64,000 bases of DNA, from assembly GCA_916048055.1 (NCBI GenBank), contig CAJZHL010000028.1:2108001-2172000 (forward strand). Reading direction: 5' to 3'. This document shows positions 44,900 through 54,990 of this stretch, one piece after another. Position 1 is the stretch's first letter. Each line of letters starts with the position of its first letter. Position numbers and translations under genes: made by a program. The stretch is from Pedinophyceae sp. YPF-701 (Eukaryota > Chlorophyta > Pedinophyceae). A model generated the notes under the pieces. It saw only the letters and a program-made list of their open reading frames with translations. It made no database searches and had not been told where the DNA came from.

Positions 44900-45980
44900 C
44901 GGGCGCGAGACGGGAGCGCGCGGCGCGGGAACCGCGATGTGATGCCCTCGGAACCAGCTCTGCAGGCGCTGGCAGGCCTGCGCCCTGGAACGCACGAGAG
45001 GCGAGCCTCAGCAGCTAGACCTCGGTTGCGATGGCGGGCCTGGGCAGCGCCGCGGCCGAAATACTTCGGCGCAGGAGTGCGTGCGTGCTTTCTTGTATTC
45101 ATGGTGAGTTTGCACGCCTGCCCCCCCACCAACGCGTGCGCGTTCTCCAGGCCTCCGCGGTGGACGACGTCCTTGGACGTATCGCGGTCCTCAAGCCTCG
45201 CGTCGTGTGCCCGCACGCCTTCGGTGTCTTTGCGCGGGGGACGCGACACCGCCAAGGGCTTATCGGGTCTTGAAAGGACGGTGATCTCCCGTTTTCCTTC
45301 CATCGGGACGCCGAGAAGTACACGATCTTTGTTGTGCCGCCTCTCGGCGTCCCGATGGAGGGCAAGCAGGAGATCACCGTCCTCTCGACACCCGACAAGC
45401 CCTTGGCGGTGACACGGCCCCCGCGCGAGGGTGCCGAGGGTGCGCGGGTCCACGATGCGAGATGGGAAGACTGCGACACGTCCAAGGATGACGTAGACCG
45501 CGGAGGCCTGGAGGACGCGCACGCTTTGGTGGCTGCCGCTGCCGTGAAGACGCTGACAGCGGACCTCCCTTGGTATGCTGATTTGATGTCTCGGATCCCT
45601 GTGCGATTTCTGGATGCCACCACCGTCGGGCCTGGGCAGCGCCGCGGCCGAAATACTTCGGCGCAGGCGTGCAAACTCACCATTAACACAAGAAAACACG
45701 CGTGACAACTTGCAATTGAAAGACGGAGGTTCCAGCCCAGCGTCCTCGTCTTGACGCGCGGCCGGCGAAGCGCGTCGCGCTTGCCATTTTTCTCGCTCCC
45801 GCCCGGGCCCCGCTCGCCGGTCGATGAGGCCCCTGCTCGACGGCTGTGTTGCTTCTTGAATCAACCTCACTCGAGACGATTGCTCGATGATAGCAACTTA
45901 CAGATCATGCGTACACGCGAAGGACGCGCGCCCCCCACAGGCCGCTACCGTCGCCCCTGCGAAACACCCCCCCGCGGCGC
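44900..45980. other. convergent spacer holding a long foldback
   Basis: It lies between the stops of the GlnRS and TPR genes. Most of it is occupied by the inverted repeat annotated at 45035-45705. No conventional gene was identified. Confidence 0.6.
45035..45705. repeat. long foldback: 190-base arms, 20-base loop, extra outer elements
   Basis: The inner left arm is about 45128-45318 and the inner right arm about 45340-45532. They are reverse complements at an estimated 80 percent identity, with a loop of about 20 bases. Outside this, a 40-base block containing GCCGAAATACTTCGGCGCAG occurs in the same orientation at about 45035-45075 and 45628-45667. A second block (ATGGTGAGTTTGCACG at about 45102-45117 and its reverse complement at about 45668-45683) is inverted. 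About 95 unpaired bases (45533-45627) interrupt the right side. A transcript from either strand would fold into a near-continuous hairpin. Confidence 0.85.
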
Positions 45981-47939
45981 CTACGCGCCGGCGATGAGCG
46001 CGGCCGCGAGGCCGAGCGGCAGCGCGATGACAGCGATGGCCGCGGTCACGCCAAGCACGTCGAACTCCTCCTCCTCGGGCGCCACGGCCACGTAGCTCAC
46101 GTCCCGCGACGCAAACCGCTGGAAATACCCCTCCCAGTCCTTACTGCTCGCCGCGTAAGATATGCTGCGCGCCTTGAGGTGGTCCATCGCCTTGTACCCG
46201 AACAGCATCCGCGACGCCTGCCGCGCGACCTCCGCGACGGGGTGCCCCTTGAGCGACTGGTACAGCTGCTGCGCCTGCTCCTCGCGCCCCATCGAGTCCA
46301 GGCAGATGGCCTGCTGCAGCGTCGCGCGCCCGCCGACCTCCGTGCGCTTCGGAATCAGCGCCGCCGCGGCCTCGAACTTCTCCGCCGCCTCGGTCAGGTT
46401 CCCGTCCCTGCGCGAGCGTGCCACGCAACTGTGTCGCCATGCGCACACGTGGCTGTCGGCGTGGTGGCGGCGTGGCGCGGCGCGTGTGCGTACCTGAAGA
46501 TGTCCATGCCCTCGTTGAACAGCGCCCACGCCTTGGTCTCGTCCGCGGGGTCGTACACGAGCCCCGACGCCACTCGGTAATTCTGCATGAGCTGCCGGGT
46601 GCGCTCGAGGCGCTTCTTCGCGGCATCCTCGTCCTCGTACTCGCCGGGCTTGATCACGCGCCCGCCGCCGTACGCCTCGCTGATGTTGCGCGGCCGCGGA
46701 AACACCCCCCAGGTAGTCACCGTGGGGTTGTATTCCTTGCTGGCTGACACCACCTCGACGCGCGTCGTCTCGGCCTGCCACCGCGCGTACGCCTCGTTGT
46801 ACTCCTCCGCCCGCAGCGCCTTCACGTCGATGTCCTCCCGCTCGCACCACTCCTTCCAGCTGACCACACCGGCCTCAGACACCCCCCCCCCGCGCAGCGC
46901 AGGGCCCGCACCGTCCCCCGCGGCCGCGCCCGCGCCGGCCTCGTCCCCGCGCAGCCGCGCCATCTGCTTGTCGATGCGCTCCTGGCGCGTGCCGCGGCGG
47001 GAGGGGTCTCTGACGCCCAGGTCTGACTCGTCGATGCCCGACACCTGGTTCCCCATCACGTCGAACGAGCCCGTGCCGGACACGACCTGCTCGCGGCGCT
47101 TGCTGTACTCCGCGGCGGTCGCGACCCCGCCCAGGCGCGTCCCGGGCGGCTTCGGAGTCCCGGGCGAGGCGGGCGCAGCGGGCGCAGGTGCTGCCTCCCG
47201 GGCCTTCGTCTGCTCGGCCTTCGCGGAGAGGAACGCGTCCTCCTCGGGCTTCGCAGCCAGAGAGACCTGCGGGGCGTGCGGGGGCGGGGAGCTGAGCGCG
47301 GGGGCGCTGGCCGTGAGCCTGCGCACGGCTGCTTGCGCTTTGGCGGGGGGCAGTCGACGTCGCACGAACCTGCTCCATGAACTTCCGCTCGATGTCGCTC
47401 TTGTCGGAGCTGTCGGGCCTCGCGGGCGCGCCGCCCTGGGCGGTCGCGGGGGCTCCGGGGGCCGGTGTCGCGGCGCCTGCGGTGCTCCCGGACGCTCGAT
47501 CGCCGCCCTGGTCGTCCGCGCCGATCGAGGGCCGCGCCTTGCCGCTAGCCACCTGGCTCTTGTACTTCAGGGCGGCGGCCAGACGTGCTTTGGCGTCTGT
47601 GGGCGCGTCCGTCGACGCATCCCTGTTTTTTGGGGCATCGTCCGCGGACGCACTCCCCGCGCTCTCCTGTCGCGTCCCCTCCTCACCCCCAAACAAGCTA
47701 TCCTCTACGCTCTGCATCAGGCTGTTCGCGCGCGGCTGCCCGTCCGCAGGCGGCTCCTCGACGCCGTTGGATGCATTGCTCCCGTCCCCTCGCGTCGCGG
47801 CGACGACGACGGCCCCGCGCCTGCGAAAGCGGCGCAACGGCTCCCTCGCGCCTGCCGCTTCCGGGACGTGCCGGCCGCGACGGACCGGGGCTGCGCAGGC
47901 CCTGGGGCACCCCAGCCCTGCCGGGAGTGCAACCCCCAT
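45981..47939 (-). CDS. TPR-like protein, probably plastid, with C-terminal membrane helix
   Basis: Exons 47939..47370, 47266..46494 and 46407..45981 join to 589 residues, all GT-AG. The first 55 residues (MGVALPAGLGCPRACAAPVR onward, ending RRGAVVVAATRG) resemble a chloroplast transit peptide. A disordered middle part is followed by MGNQVSGIDESDLGV and a conserved-looking block with WKEWCEREDIDVKAL. TPR-type helices come next (AAEKFEAAAALIPKRTEVGG, GREEQAQQLYQSLKGHPVAE). The C-terminus has one hydrophobic helix (VTAAIAVIALPLGLAAALIAG) just before the stop, consistent with a tail anchor in a thylakoid or envelope membrane. The TPR plus tail-helix layout resembles uncharacterised plant plastid TPR proteins. 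The function is unknown. Confidence 0.75.
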
Positions 47940-48654
47940 GCCGGGCCGCGTCAACGGGTTGCTCCGAAAGAACGGCGAGACGGTAGAATGAGAGTGGGCG
48001 ACGTCCTCGGGTGCGGCTGCTGCGCAATGTGGCCGTTGGTGTGCCCGCGCGCGCCCTTGCAGCCCCAACTGCCCTCCTGTTCGGTAGAAGCGACGATGAG
48101 TCGGCGTTCCATATGTGGCGATGAGCCCCCGCCGTGGTCTGTCACCGGCGAGCGGCGTGCGGCAGGTCCGACCTGGTCGCATCCCGAGCCGGCTTCTTTG
48201 GGCGAGGACCGGCTGCAGCCGTCACCACTCTCTTCGTGCGGCCGTGCTCGGTGCTTCTACAGCGCACACGGACCGGCTGCGAGCCACTCTGTAGTTGCAC
48301 CTCCTCTCCCCTCGCGGCCTGCCTCAGCACTGCGCACGCCCTCGCTGCATCGCGCCAGACATGGACGGAGACATTCTGGGCTCCGTTGGCACTACACCTT
48401 CGCGCGGCAGCGGCGGCGGGCAGTGGTTTGGCTCCTGGGCCGTGTCCGGTGCGTGACAAGTGCCCGAAACCTCCCTCCCACGCTGTTCCCGCGCTCCCTC
48501 GGGCCCCGCGAGCAACGCTTCTATCCCTTGCGGCCAGGAAGCGCCGAGAACTGCGTGTGAGGGCGTCCCTCGCGCACGTCGCGGGGGAGACATCTTTGAA
48601 CCGCCGGCAGTCAGCTGCGTGGCACGGACGGCGCAAGCTCGTCCAGGCCAAGAG
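47940..48654. other. divergent spacer, 715 bases
   Basis: It lies between the leftward TPR gene and rightward coiled-coil gene. Frames here have no domain content. It may include 5' UTRs. Nothing else was seen. Confidence 0.35.
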
Positions 48655-50815
48655 ATGCCCTTCCAACGGCTGCGCTCTCTCGGCTGGAGTGCAGAGACTG
48701 CAGGAGAGAAGGAGGGCGGCGTGGCGTTCGCGATGTCACCGCTCGCGGCCGCGGGGCCACCGCAGCCGCTGGCAGAGCTCTCCGCGAACGACGCGGGGGC
48801 CGTGGCGCGCGCGGGGGCGGCGGCAGCAGCCAAGACGAGCGGCCAGGGCCTCAGGTCGCGCATCCCTGCGCCCGCTCCCGCCCAGGAGCGCGCGGGCGCG
48901 GGGGAACAGGGCGCAGCGTCGTTGGCGCGGCCGAGCGCGAGCATGACCGCCGCGTGCGACCCGTCACAAGGCTCGAACGGATCCTTCTCGTTCCCCTCCG
49001 CGCCGGCGCCCAGCGCGGCAGCGGCGTCGAGCGGCGCGCCGGTGCCGGCGCCACCACGCGCGTCATCTACGACATCCGAACAACGGGGCGCCCGCTCCTC
49101 CGGCGTGCCGTCCCAGCACGCGCCAGACGTCTCTCCGACCACGCAGCTGCTCCGGGCCGCGGCCGCCTCGCCCGACGACGCCGGCGCGGCGGAGGCCGGG
49201 GCCAAGGCAGCGTTTGCGACGCACGCAGCCGCCACGGGCGTGGACGGCCCCGCGGTCGTCCTGGGGCACACCTCTCTGACGCCGCTGTTGCAGGAGGCCG
49301 GCGTGGACGGCGCTGCGCTGCCGACGCCCGCGCGCGGCTGCCTCGGGCGCTTGTTTGAAGCCGCTGGCGACGGCGCTCGTGCGCAGGGCGCGCTGGTCGA
49401 CGTGCGCGAGGCCGCGGCGCAGCTCGCGGCGAAGGAGAGCGAGGAGACTGCGGCGCGCGTGCAGGCGCTGGCGTCGCGCGTGCAGGCGCTCCGCAGCGAG
49501 AACGAACAGCTGCGCGCTGACGTGGCGGGTCTGACGGCCGAGGGGGGAGTCGCTGCCCCGGGGGGGGTCGCTGCCGCGGAGGGAGCGGCCGGTGCGACGC
49601 CGGAGCGCGAGGGCCTCCGGGCGAAGCTCAGGCAGATGGAGGAGATGTATCAGTCGGCGATCAAAGGTGCGCGGTGGTTGTTGTTGTTGCGTTGTTTGTG
49701 CCATTGCAGCCGCTCCTGCCCTCGGCTCGAATCGAGAGAGCCACGTCGGGCGTTGAGTCCATGCGAGGGGTGCCGCCGGCGCTGCCGGGCAGCGACGGCG
49801 CGCCGCACGAGCTCCTGGTTCGCGTGATACAGTGAGCGGCATGTTTCGACATATGGTTTTCCCATCTGCCACTCCTCGCCGCTCGCTGCTGCTTCAAATC
49901 CGTGTCCGTTGCCCCCGTGCGGTGTGCCCGCAGACGGCCTGGACATGCAGGGCGAGATCGACGCCCTGCGCGAGCGCCTCGAGGCCGTCGCCACGCCGGG
50001 GAAGCACCGCGGCTCCCCCGCGCCCGCCTGCCCCGTCGCCCTGCCCTGCGACCTAGCGGCCGAACTGCGGGACCTCCGCGCGGCCATGGACCGCCGCAGC
50101 GCGGCGCTGGACGCGGCGCTCGAGGACCTCGCGGGCGCGCGCAGGTCCGCCGCGGCCGACGGGGCCGGCGCGGCCGCGCAGCAGCTCGGCAGCCGCGCTA
50201 TCGCGTCAATGCAGGTGAGGCACCCCCGGGGCGTGTCGCTCTCCGCTTTGCCTCTTGCCGCTCCGCTGCGCGCCCTCGGCGATCGATCGCGGCCACGACG
50301 GCACCGCGCTGACGTGCCTTGCGTGCCGCGGCGCGTCGCAGGCGATCTGCGAGGGTCTGCATGACGCGGGGCGCCGCGTGGGCCTCCTGCGCGCGTCCGC
50401 CGCGGCGCAGACGCCGTCGCCGCACGCGCAGGCCGCCGCCGCGCCCGCGCACCGCAGAGCGCCAGCGCACGCGGGCTCCTCCGACGACGAGAGCGACGCA
50501 GGCGGTGACGCTGCGCTTGCGATGGGGTGTTCAGAGCCGGCGACGCCGTGCGGGGTGCGTGGCGCGCGTAGCGGGCGGCGAGGGGACCGTGCGAGTCCCT
50601 GGGGGGCAGGTGCGCGGGGCGCGGCGGCCGGACACGACGGTGATGCGGTCAGCGAGGCGTCGTGCGACACGGAGAGCTCTTTCGAGGGCGCTCCCGTGGC
50701 GTGGCGGGCGAGGGCGTCGCGGGGCCGCGCGGGCGACGCGGAGCTGCTGCGCAAGGCGCGCGCGCTCAACATCAACATCCTGCCGTACTTGAGACCGTAC
50801 ATGCGGCGGAGGTGA
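48655..50815 (+). CDS. coiled-coil protein of unknown function
   Basis: Exons 48655..49666, 49934..50214 and 50342..50815 join to 588 residues, all GT-AG. The first 200 residues are disordered (Ala/Pro/Ser). A stretch with LGHTSLTPLLQEAGVDGAAL and GCLGRLFEAAG follows, then a coiled coil (ETAARVQALASRVQALRSEN onward, LRAKLRQMEEMYQSAIK). It continues in exon 2 (GEIDALRERLEAV, AELRDLRAAMDRRS). The C-terminus is acidic/Ser-rich and ends with LLRKARALNINILPYLRPYM and a basic RRR, a compact motif that may be a conserved tail. No family was recognised. Phase agreement over both introns supports the model. The ATG at 48655 was chosen because no earlier in-frame ATG occurs in that reading frame. Confidence 0.65.
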
Positions 50816-51978
50816 CTGCGCGTGGCGGCGCGCAACGCTGAGGATGGGTGTCGGCCCGGCGCGCGGGGGCGCGTCGCGAGGGGCTGCTGCGATGCGCCTC
50901 TGGCGCCGGAGGGCTCGCGGCCGGTCGGAATGGTGGTTGTGAGGTGTGTGAGGGCGCGGGCGAGCGAGGATCCGAACACAGCCTCACGTGACGCCTCTCG
51001 TGCGGCGGGGTCGAGCTTCTGCCATGCTGAGCAGAAACCGGCGTATGAATGTTGGATATGTCGTGCGGAGCGCGCAAATCGGGCGGCCTTCCGCGTTCCG
51101 GGAGTAAAGCGATGGTTCTCCGCCGAATCTTCCGCGCCGCTGTTCGCACGGGTCTTGGCACGCGAGCGGCAGCGGCAACAAAGCACAAGGTCAATTGAAG
51201 GAAGGAAGGAACGCCGCCCGCCTCGTCGCTTGCGCTGCGCGTGCCGAGCGCCTGACGAGCTGCTAGACGCCTCCGTGCGGGCACTGGTGGCCTCGAGCTG
51301 CTCGTTGCTGCGCGCCCGGCGCCGCGCACGCCATCTCGGCTCTCAAACGTCATTCGTACGACATGTTCCGCGTTGCTGCGTAAATTATCGCGCATGCAGT
51401 ACGTTCGCCTGTAGAGGCTGAGCGCCCAATGGCCTCATCACCGCAGTCCACAGCCCGGGAGGCGGGCGGGCCCCTCAGAGTTGCATTGCCACTGCATCTG
51501 GTGCGTCGCACGCCCTTTCTGTCGCTATTCGTCCACCAGAGCAGTCCTGCGAGCGCGTGCTCTTCCCCCTGGGTCTTCTCGAACTCGCTGCGCCGCCCCG
51601 GCGCCCCCCCCGCGTGACGCGTCGCGGCCTTCCTGGTCCCCGTACGTCCGTGGACCCCGCGGCGCAGCGTCGCCGCGTCAGCAGGCCCGTGTGCGCGCGG
51701 CCCGGCCCCTCACGCAACGGGGCCACGCGACTCTCCCGGCGCTTTGGAGCGCTCGTTCCGCACGCCCGCGGCCGCCCCGGCTTCGCATGCCCGCCTGGCC
51801 GCGAACCGCGCGGTTCGCCGCTCACGAGCCGCGCCCGTCGTCGCTGTGCCGCAGGCTGCCTCTGCTACGGCCCACTTTTGCACGCGCGAGGCCAGCTGCC
51901 GCGTGCTCGGCACCGTTCTCGGCGCCCCAGGCGTGGACTGGTTCCTCACGCAGGGAGCCCACGAGGCAAAACACAACG
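50816..51978. other. 1.16-kb spacer without a supported gene
   Basis: It lies between two rightward genes. Frames on both strands are long but Arg/Ala/Pro-rich and lack domains. The region should contain the 3' UTR of the coiled-coil gene and the promoter of the SWT1-like gene, and possibly a missed 5' exon of the latter. Confidence 0.35.
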
Positions 51979-54900
51979 ATGGCGTCGCCAAGCGCGACGG
52001 TGAGCTGCCCCCCTCCAACCACCCGACCCCCGCCCCCTCGCAGCGCAAGCAGCCCACGGCGAGGACTCCCCGCGACCCGCCGTATTCCACCTGCGCCTGT
52101 CCGCGGAAGCCGCGTGCTCGCCTCACGCACGCCACGCGGCGCGCAGGCATTGCACGCCAAGCCCACTCGGCACCTCGCGCCGCTCCCGCGTCGCCCCGCG
52201 CGCCGCAGACCGCGCCCGACCGCCACCTTCCGCCCCCCTTCGGCGCAAGCGACCGCCCCGTCCGCACCACGCGGCCGCTTCCGCCCCCCCCCCGCGGCCC
52301 TATGCACCCAGCCCGGCCCCCAGTGCCACACCGCGCAAGTTCCGACCCTCGCGTGCAGCGTCCGGCGAACCGGACAAGCGGCTCCTCATCGAGCTCACCG
52401 GCGACGACGTCCCGCGCGCGCTGCGGAGCGTCGTCTTCGAGAACGAGCTCCCGAACCGTTGGCAGTACCTGGACCCGCAGGGCAGCGTGCAGGGGCCGTT
52501 CGACATGGACAGGTGCGCGCGCTCCCGCCCGACCACGGCCCCTCTATGCCCAGCGCGCACTCTCCCGCGCGGCACCGGTGCCCCGGGGTGCCCCGGCGGC
52601 GCGCCGCCACCGCGTGTGGCCCACGTGTGCGAGTCCCGGAGGTGGTGCGCAGGTTGATCCGGTGGCGCGAGCGGTCCTTCTTCGGGCCCGAGCTCGCGGT
52701 CTGCTCGGAGAAGCACGGCGTGTGGATGCCGCTGCACCTCGCGGAGGCCATCGCGAAGCCCGCGTCGGGCGCGGTTTCGCAATGCGCGCCCAGCAAGGCG
52801 TCGAGCGGCGACGCGCAGACCGCGCACGTGCACCCGGAGTCCAGCGACGTCGAGATGACCGAAGTCGAGCTCGGCGTCCTCGAGGAGCTCGCGCAGGCCC
52901 GCAGCAGCGGCGAGCTCAGCGCGGACGCGCTCGCCGCGGCGCAGTGCGAGCTGCAGCTCCCGGTGCCCATGGAGATCGACACCGCGCCCCGGCGGCTGCT
53001 CTTCGTCGTGGACACGAACGTCCTGCTCTCGAACCTCTCGCTCGTCACGACCATCGCGAGCGGCCGCCCCGCGGAGGAGAACCTCAGCGACGCCCCCGCG
53101 GTGTCGGTGATCGTCCCGTGGACGGCGCTGCAGGAGCTCGACCGCCTGAAGACCGAGTCCGGCGTCGGCGGGTCGTGCGACACGCGGAAGCGCGAGGTCT
53201 CGGCGCTGGCGCGCGCCGCGATCCGCACGCTGAGCGATTCGATGACGCACGGCGCAGGCCACGCGAGCAACGGCGCGAGCGGCATCTTCGGGCAGTCGAT
53301 GGCCGACTACGCCGCGGCGGAGCGCATCGTCGGTGGCAGCGTGGCGCGCGCCACCACGAACGACGACCGCATCCTGCAGTGCGCCGTCTACATGCGGCTG
53401 CGGGGCGCGCGCGCCGCCCTCGAGGCGCAACTCATGGTGCGCCGCGCAACGCGCCCCGCCGCGCCGCCTGCGTGCACGCACGGGCTGCCGAGAGCGATCC
53501 CGCGTCTGCCAGTCTCAACCAAACACCCCCCCCCCCCCCTGCTTCTTGGGTTTGTGCAGGGCGGCCATGCGCACCAGGTGGCGGTGCTGCTGGTGACGAA
53601 CGACCGCGCGCTGTCGCTCAAGTGCACGGTGAACAACGTGGCGTCTGCGCCGGCGTCGGTCCTCCAGCAAGCCGTGGACACGATGCCGTGGAGCCAGACG
53701 ATGGAGACGCTCTTCCGCGCTGCCGTGGCCACCAGCTCCGCCAACTCGTCGGTCTCGGGCAAGTCGAGCGACGTGACCGGCACGTGCGACACCTCGGTGT
53801 GGGCCGCGGGCGCCCCCGCCGCGCACAACGCCCTCGGCGGCGCCGGCGCGGTGGGGAACATGGCGCAGGACGTCATGGGCATGTTCGGCGCGCTGCCGAC
53901 GTCCGCGGGCCTCGGCGGGGCCGGAGGTGCTCAGCAGCAGCTGTCCGCAGACTTCGCGGGCCACCTCGGCGGCGCGCAGGCCGCGATGTTCGGCGTGGGC
54001 GGCGGCGGGAACGGTCACGGCGCCGCGGGGGTGCCGCACGGCATGCAGCACGCGGGCGGCCAGCAGGGTTTCGGGTTCGACGCCTTCGCGCTGCCGCAGG
54101 CGCAGGCCGGGGCGCAGGCGCCCGAGATGAGTCCGGCGGGCGCGGGCCCCGGCACGGAAGCCGCGCACAAGTACCTCATGAGTCTGCTGACTCAGGGGGT
54201 GGACTCCGGCCTCCTCGCAAGCCTCGACGCGCAGCAGCAGCAGGCGATCGTCGCGGCGCTGTCCGCGGCGGGCATGTCGCAGCCCGCGCGCCAGCAGCAG
54301 CGCGCTGCCGCGCCTGCGGGGTCGCAGTGGATGGCGTCGGCCGCCCCGGGCGCGTCGCTCCCGCCCACGTCCGCCGCGGGCGCACTCGGCATGTCGGGCC
54401 TCGGCCTCGGCGCCGGCGGCGACGCGCAGGTCCAGATCGAACAGCACCGCCAGCAGCTCCAGGCCATGGCTCGGCAGGCGGCGCTCTCGGTGCCGCACAC
54501 CGCGCAGGCGCCCGTGGGCGCCGCGGACCTGATGCAGCAGTGCATGTACGTCCTCGGGCGCGCCCTCGCGCCCGTGATCAAGCACGCCTCGGCCCGGCTC
54601 GTCAGCCCCGAGTGGAAGGACCTCCTGATCGCGAAGAACCCGGGGCGCTGGGACGGCCCGAAGGCGATCAACGTGATGAACAAGCAGTGGATGCCGGTGT
54701 TCCGCGACCTGCTGCCGCGGCACGGCGAGATGCTGCTGCGGTCGCTGCAGGACCGCGCGCACTCGCTGCGGCGCGGGAACCGGACGTACCTGAGCAAGGC
54801 GCACGTGCACCAGACGGTGAGCGAGGCGATCGAGCTGGTGAGCATGCTGCAGCCCGTGCTGCAGGGCGTGCCGTCGCCGGACGCGTCGCCCGAGCACGTG

Positions 54901-54990
54901 GCCATCGTGCAGGACCTGCGCCTGGCCGAGGCGATGGGCAACGCCGTCGCGGAGCTGCGCGTGCTCCTCGCGCAGTGCGCAGAGAATTGA
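51979..54990 (+). CDS. SWT1-like GYF + PIN-domain RNA endonuclease
   Basis: Secure exons are 52359..52512, 52653..53436 and 53560..54990. Tentative 5' exons 51979..51999 and 52044..52113 keep the frame, giving 819 residues, but the 44-base first intron is unusually short. A GYF-like module is split by an intron (WQYLDPQGSVQGPFDMD|RLIRWRERSFFGPELAVC). A PIN nuclease domain then begins LLFVVDTNVLLSNLSLV and contains further acidic sites in ATTNDDRILQCA and LLVTNDRALSLKC. The Gly/Gln-rich middle resembles a disordered linker. The C-terminal helical region (LMQQCMYVLGRALAPVIKHA, WMPVFRDLLPRHGEML) is like the SWT1 C-terminus. SWT1 endonucleases clear unexported transcripts at nuclear pores in yeast. 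That role is inferred. A run of about 13 C forms the polypyrimidine tract before the last exon. Confidence 0.75.
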   Translation: MASPSATVSCPPPTTRPPPPRSASSPRRGLPATRRIPPAPVRGSRVLASRTPRGAQALHAKPTRHLAPLPRRPARRRPRPTATFRPPSAQATAPSAPRGRFRPPPAALCTQPGPQCHTAQVPTLACSVRRTGQAAPHRAHRRRRPARAAERRLRERAPEPLAVPGPAGQRAGAVRHGQVRALPPDHGPSMPSAHSPARHRCPGVPRRRAATACGPRVRVPEVVRRLIRWRERSFFGPELAVCSEKHGVWMPLHLAEAIAKPASGAVSQCAPSKASSGDAQTAHVHPESSDVEMTEVELGVLEELAQARSSGELSADALAAAQCELQLPVPMEIDTAPRRLLFVVDTNVLLSNLSLVTTIASGRPAEENLSDAPAVSVIVPWTALQELDRLKTESGVGGSCDTRKREVSALARAAIRTLSDSMTHGAGHASNGASGIFGQSMADYAAAERIVGGSVARATTNDDRILQCAVYMRLRGARAALEAQLMVRRATRPAAPPACTHGLPRAIPRLPVSTKHPPPPLLLGFVQGGHAHQVAVLLVTNDRALSLKCTVNNVASAPASVLQQAVDTMPWSQTMETLFRAAVATSSANSSVSGKSSDVTGTCDTSVWAAGAPAAHNALGGAGAVGNMAQDVMGMFGALPTSAGLGGAGGAQQQLSADFAGHLGGAQAAMFGVGGGGNGHGAAGVPHGMQHAGGQQGFGFDAFALPQAQAGAQAPEMSPAGAGPGTEAAHKYLMSLLTQGVDSGLLASLDAQQQQAIVAALSAAGMSQPARQQQRAAAPAGSQWMASAAPGASLPPTSAAGALGMSGLGLGAGGDAQVQIEQHRQQLQAMARQAALSVPHTAQAPVGAADLMQQCMYVLGRALAPVIKHASARLVSPEWKDLLIAKNPGRWDGPKAINVMNKQWMPVFRDLLPRHGEMLLRSLQDRAHSLRRGNRTYLSKAHVHQTVSEAIELVSMLQPVLQGVPSPDASPEHVAIVQDLRLAEAMGNAVAELRVLLAQCAEN

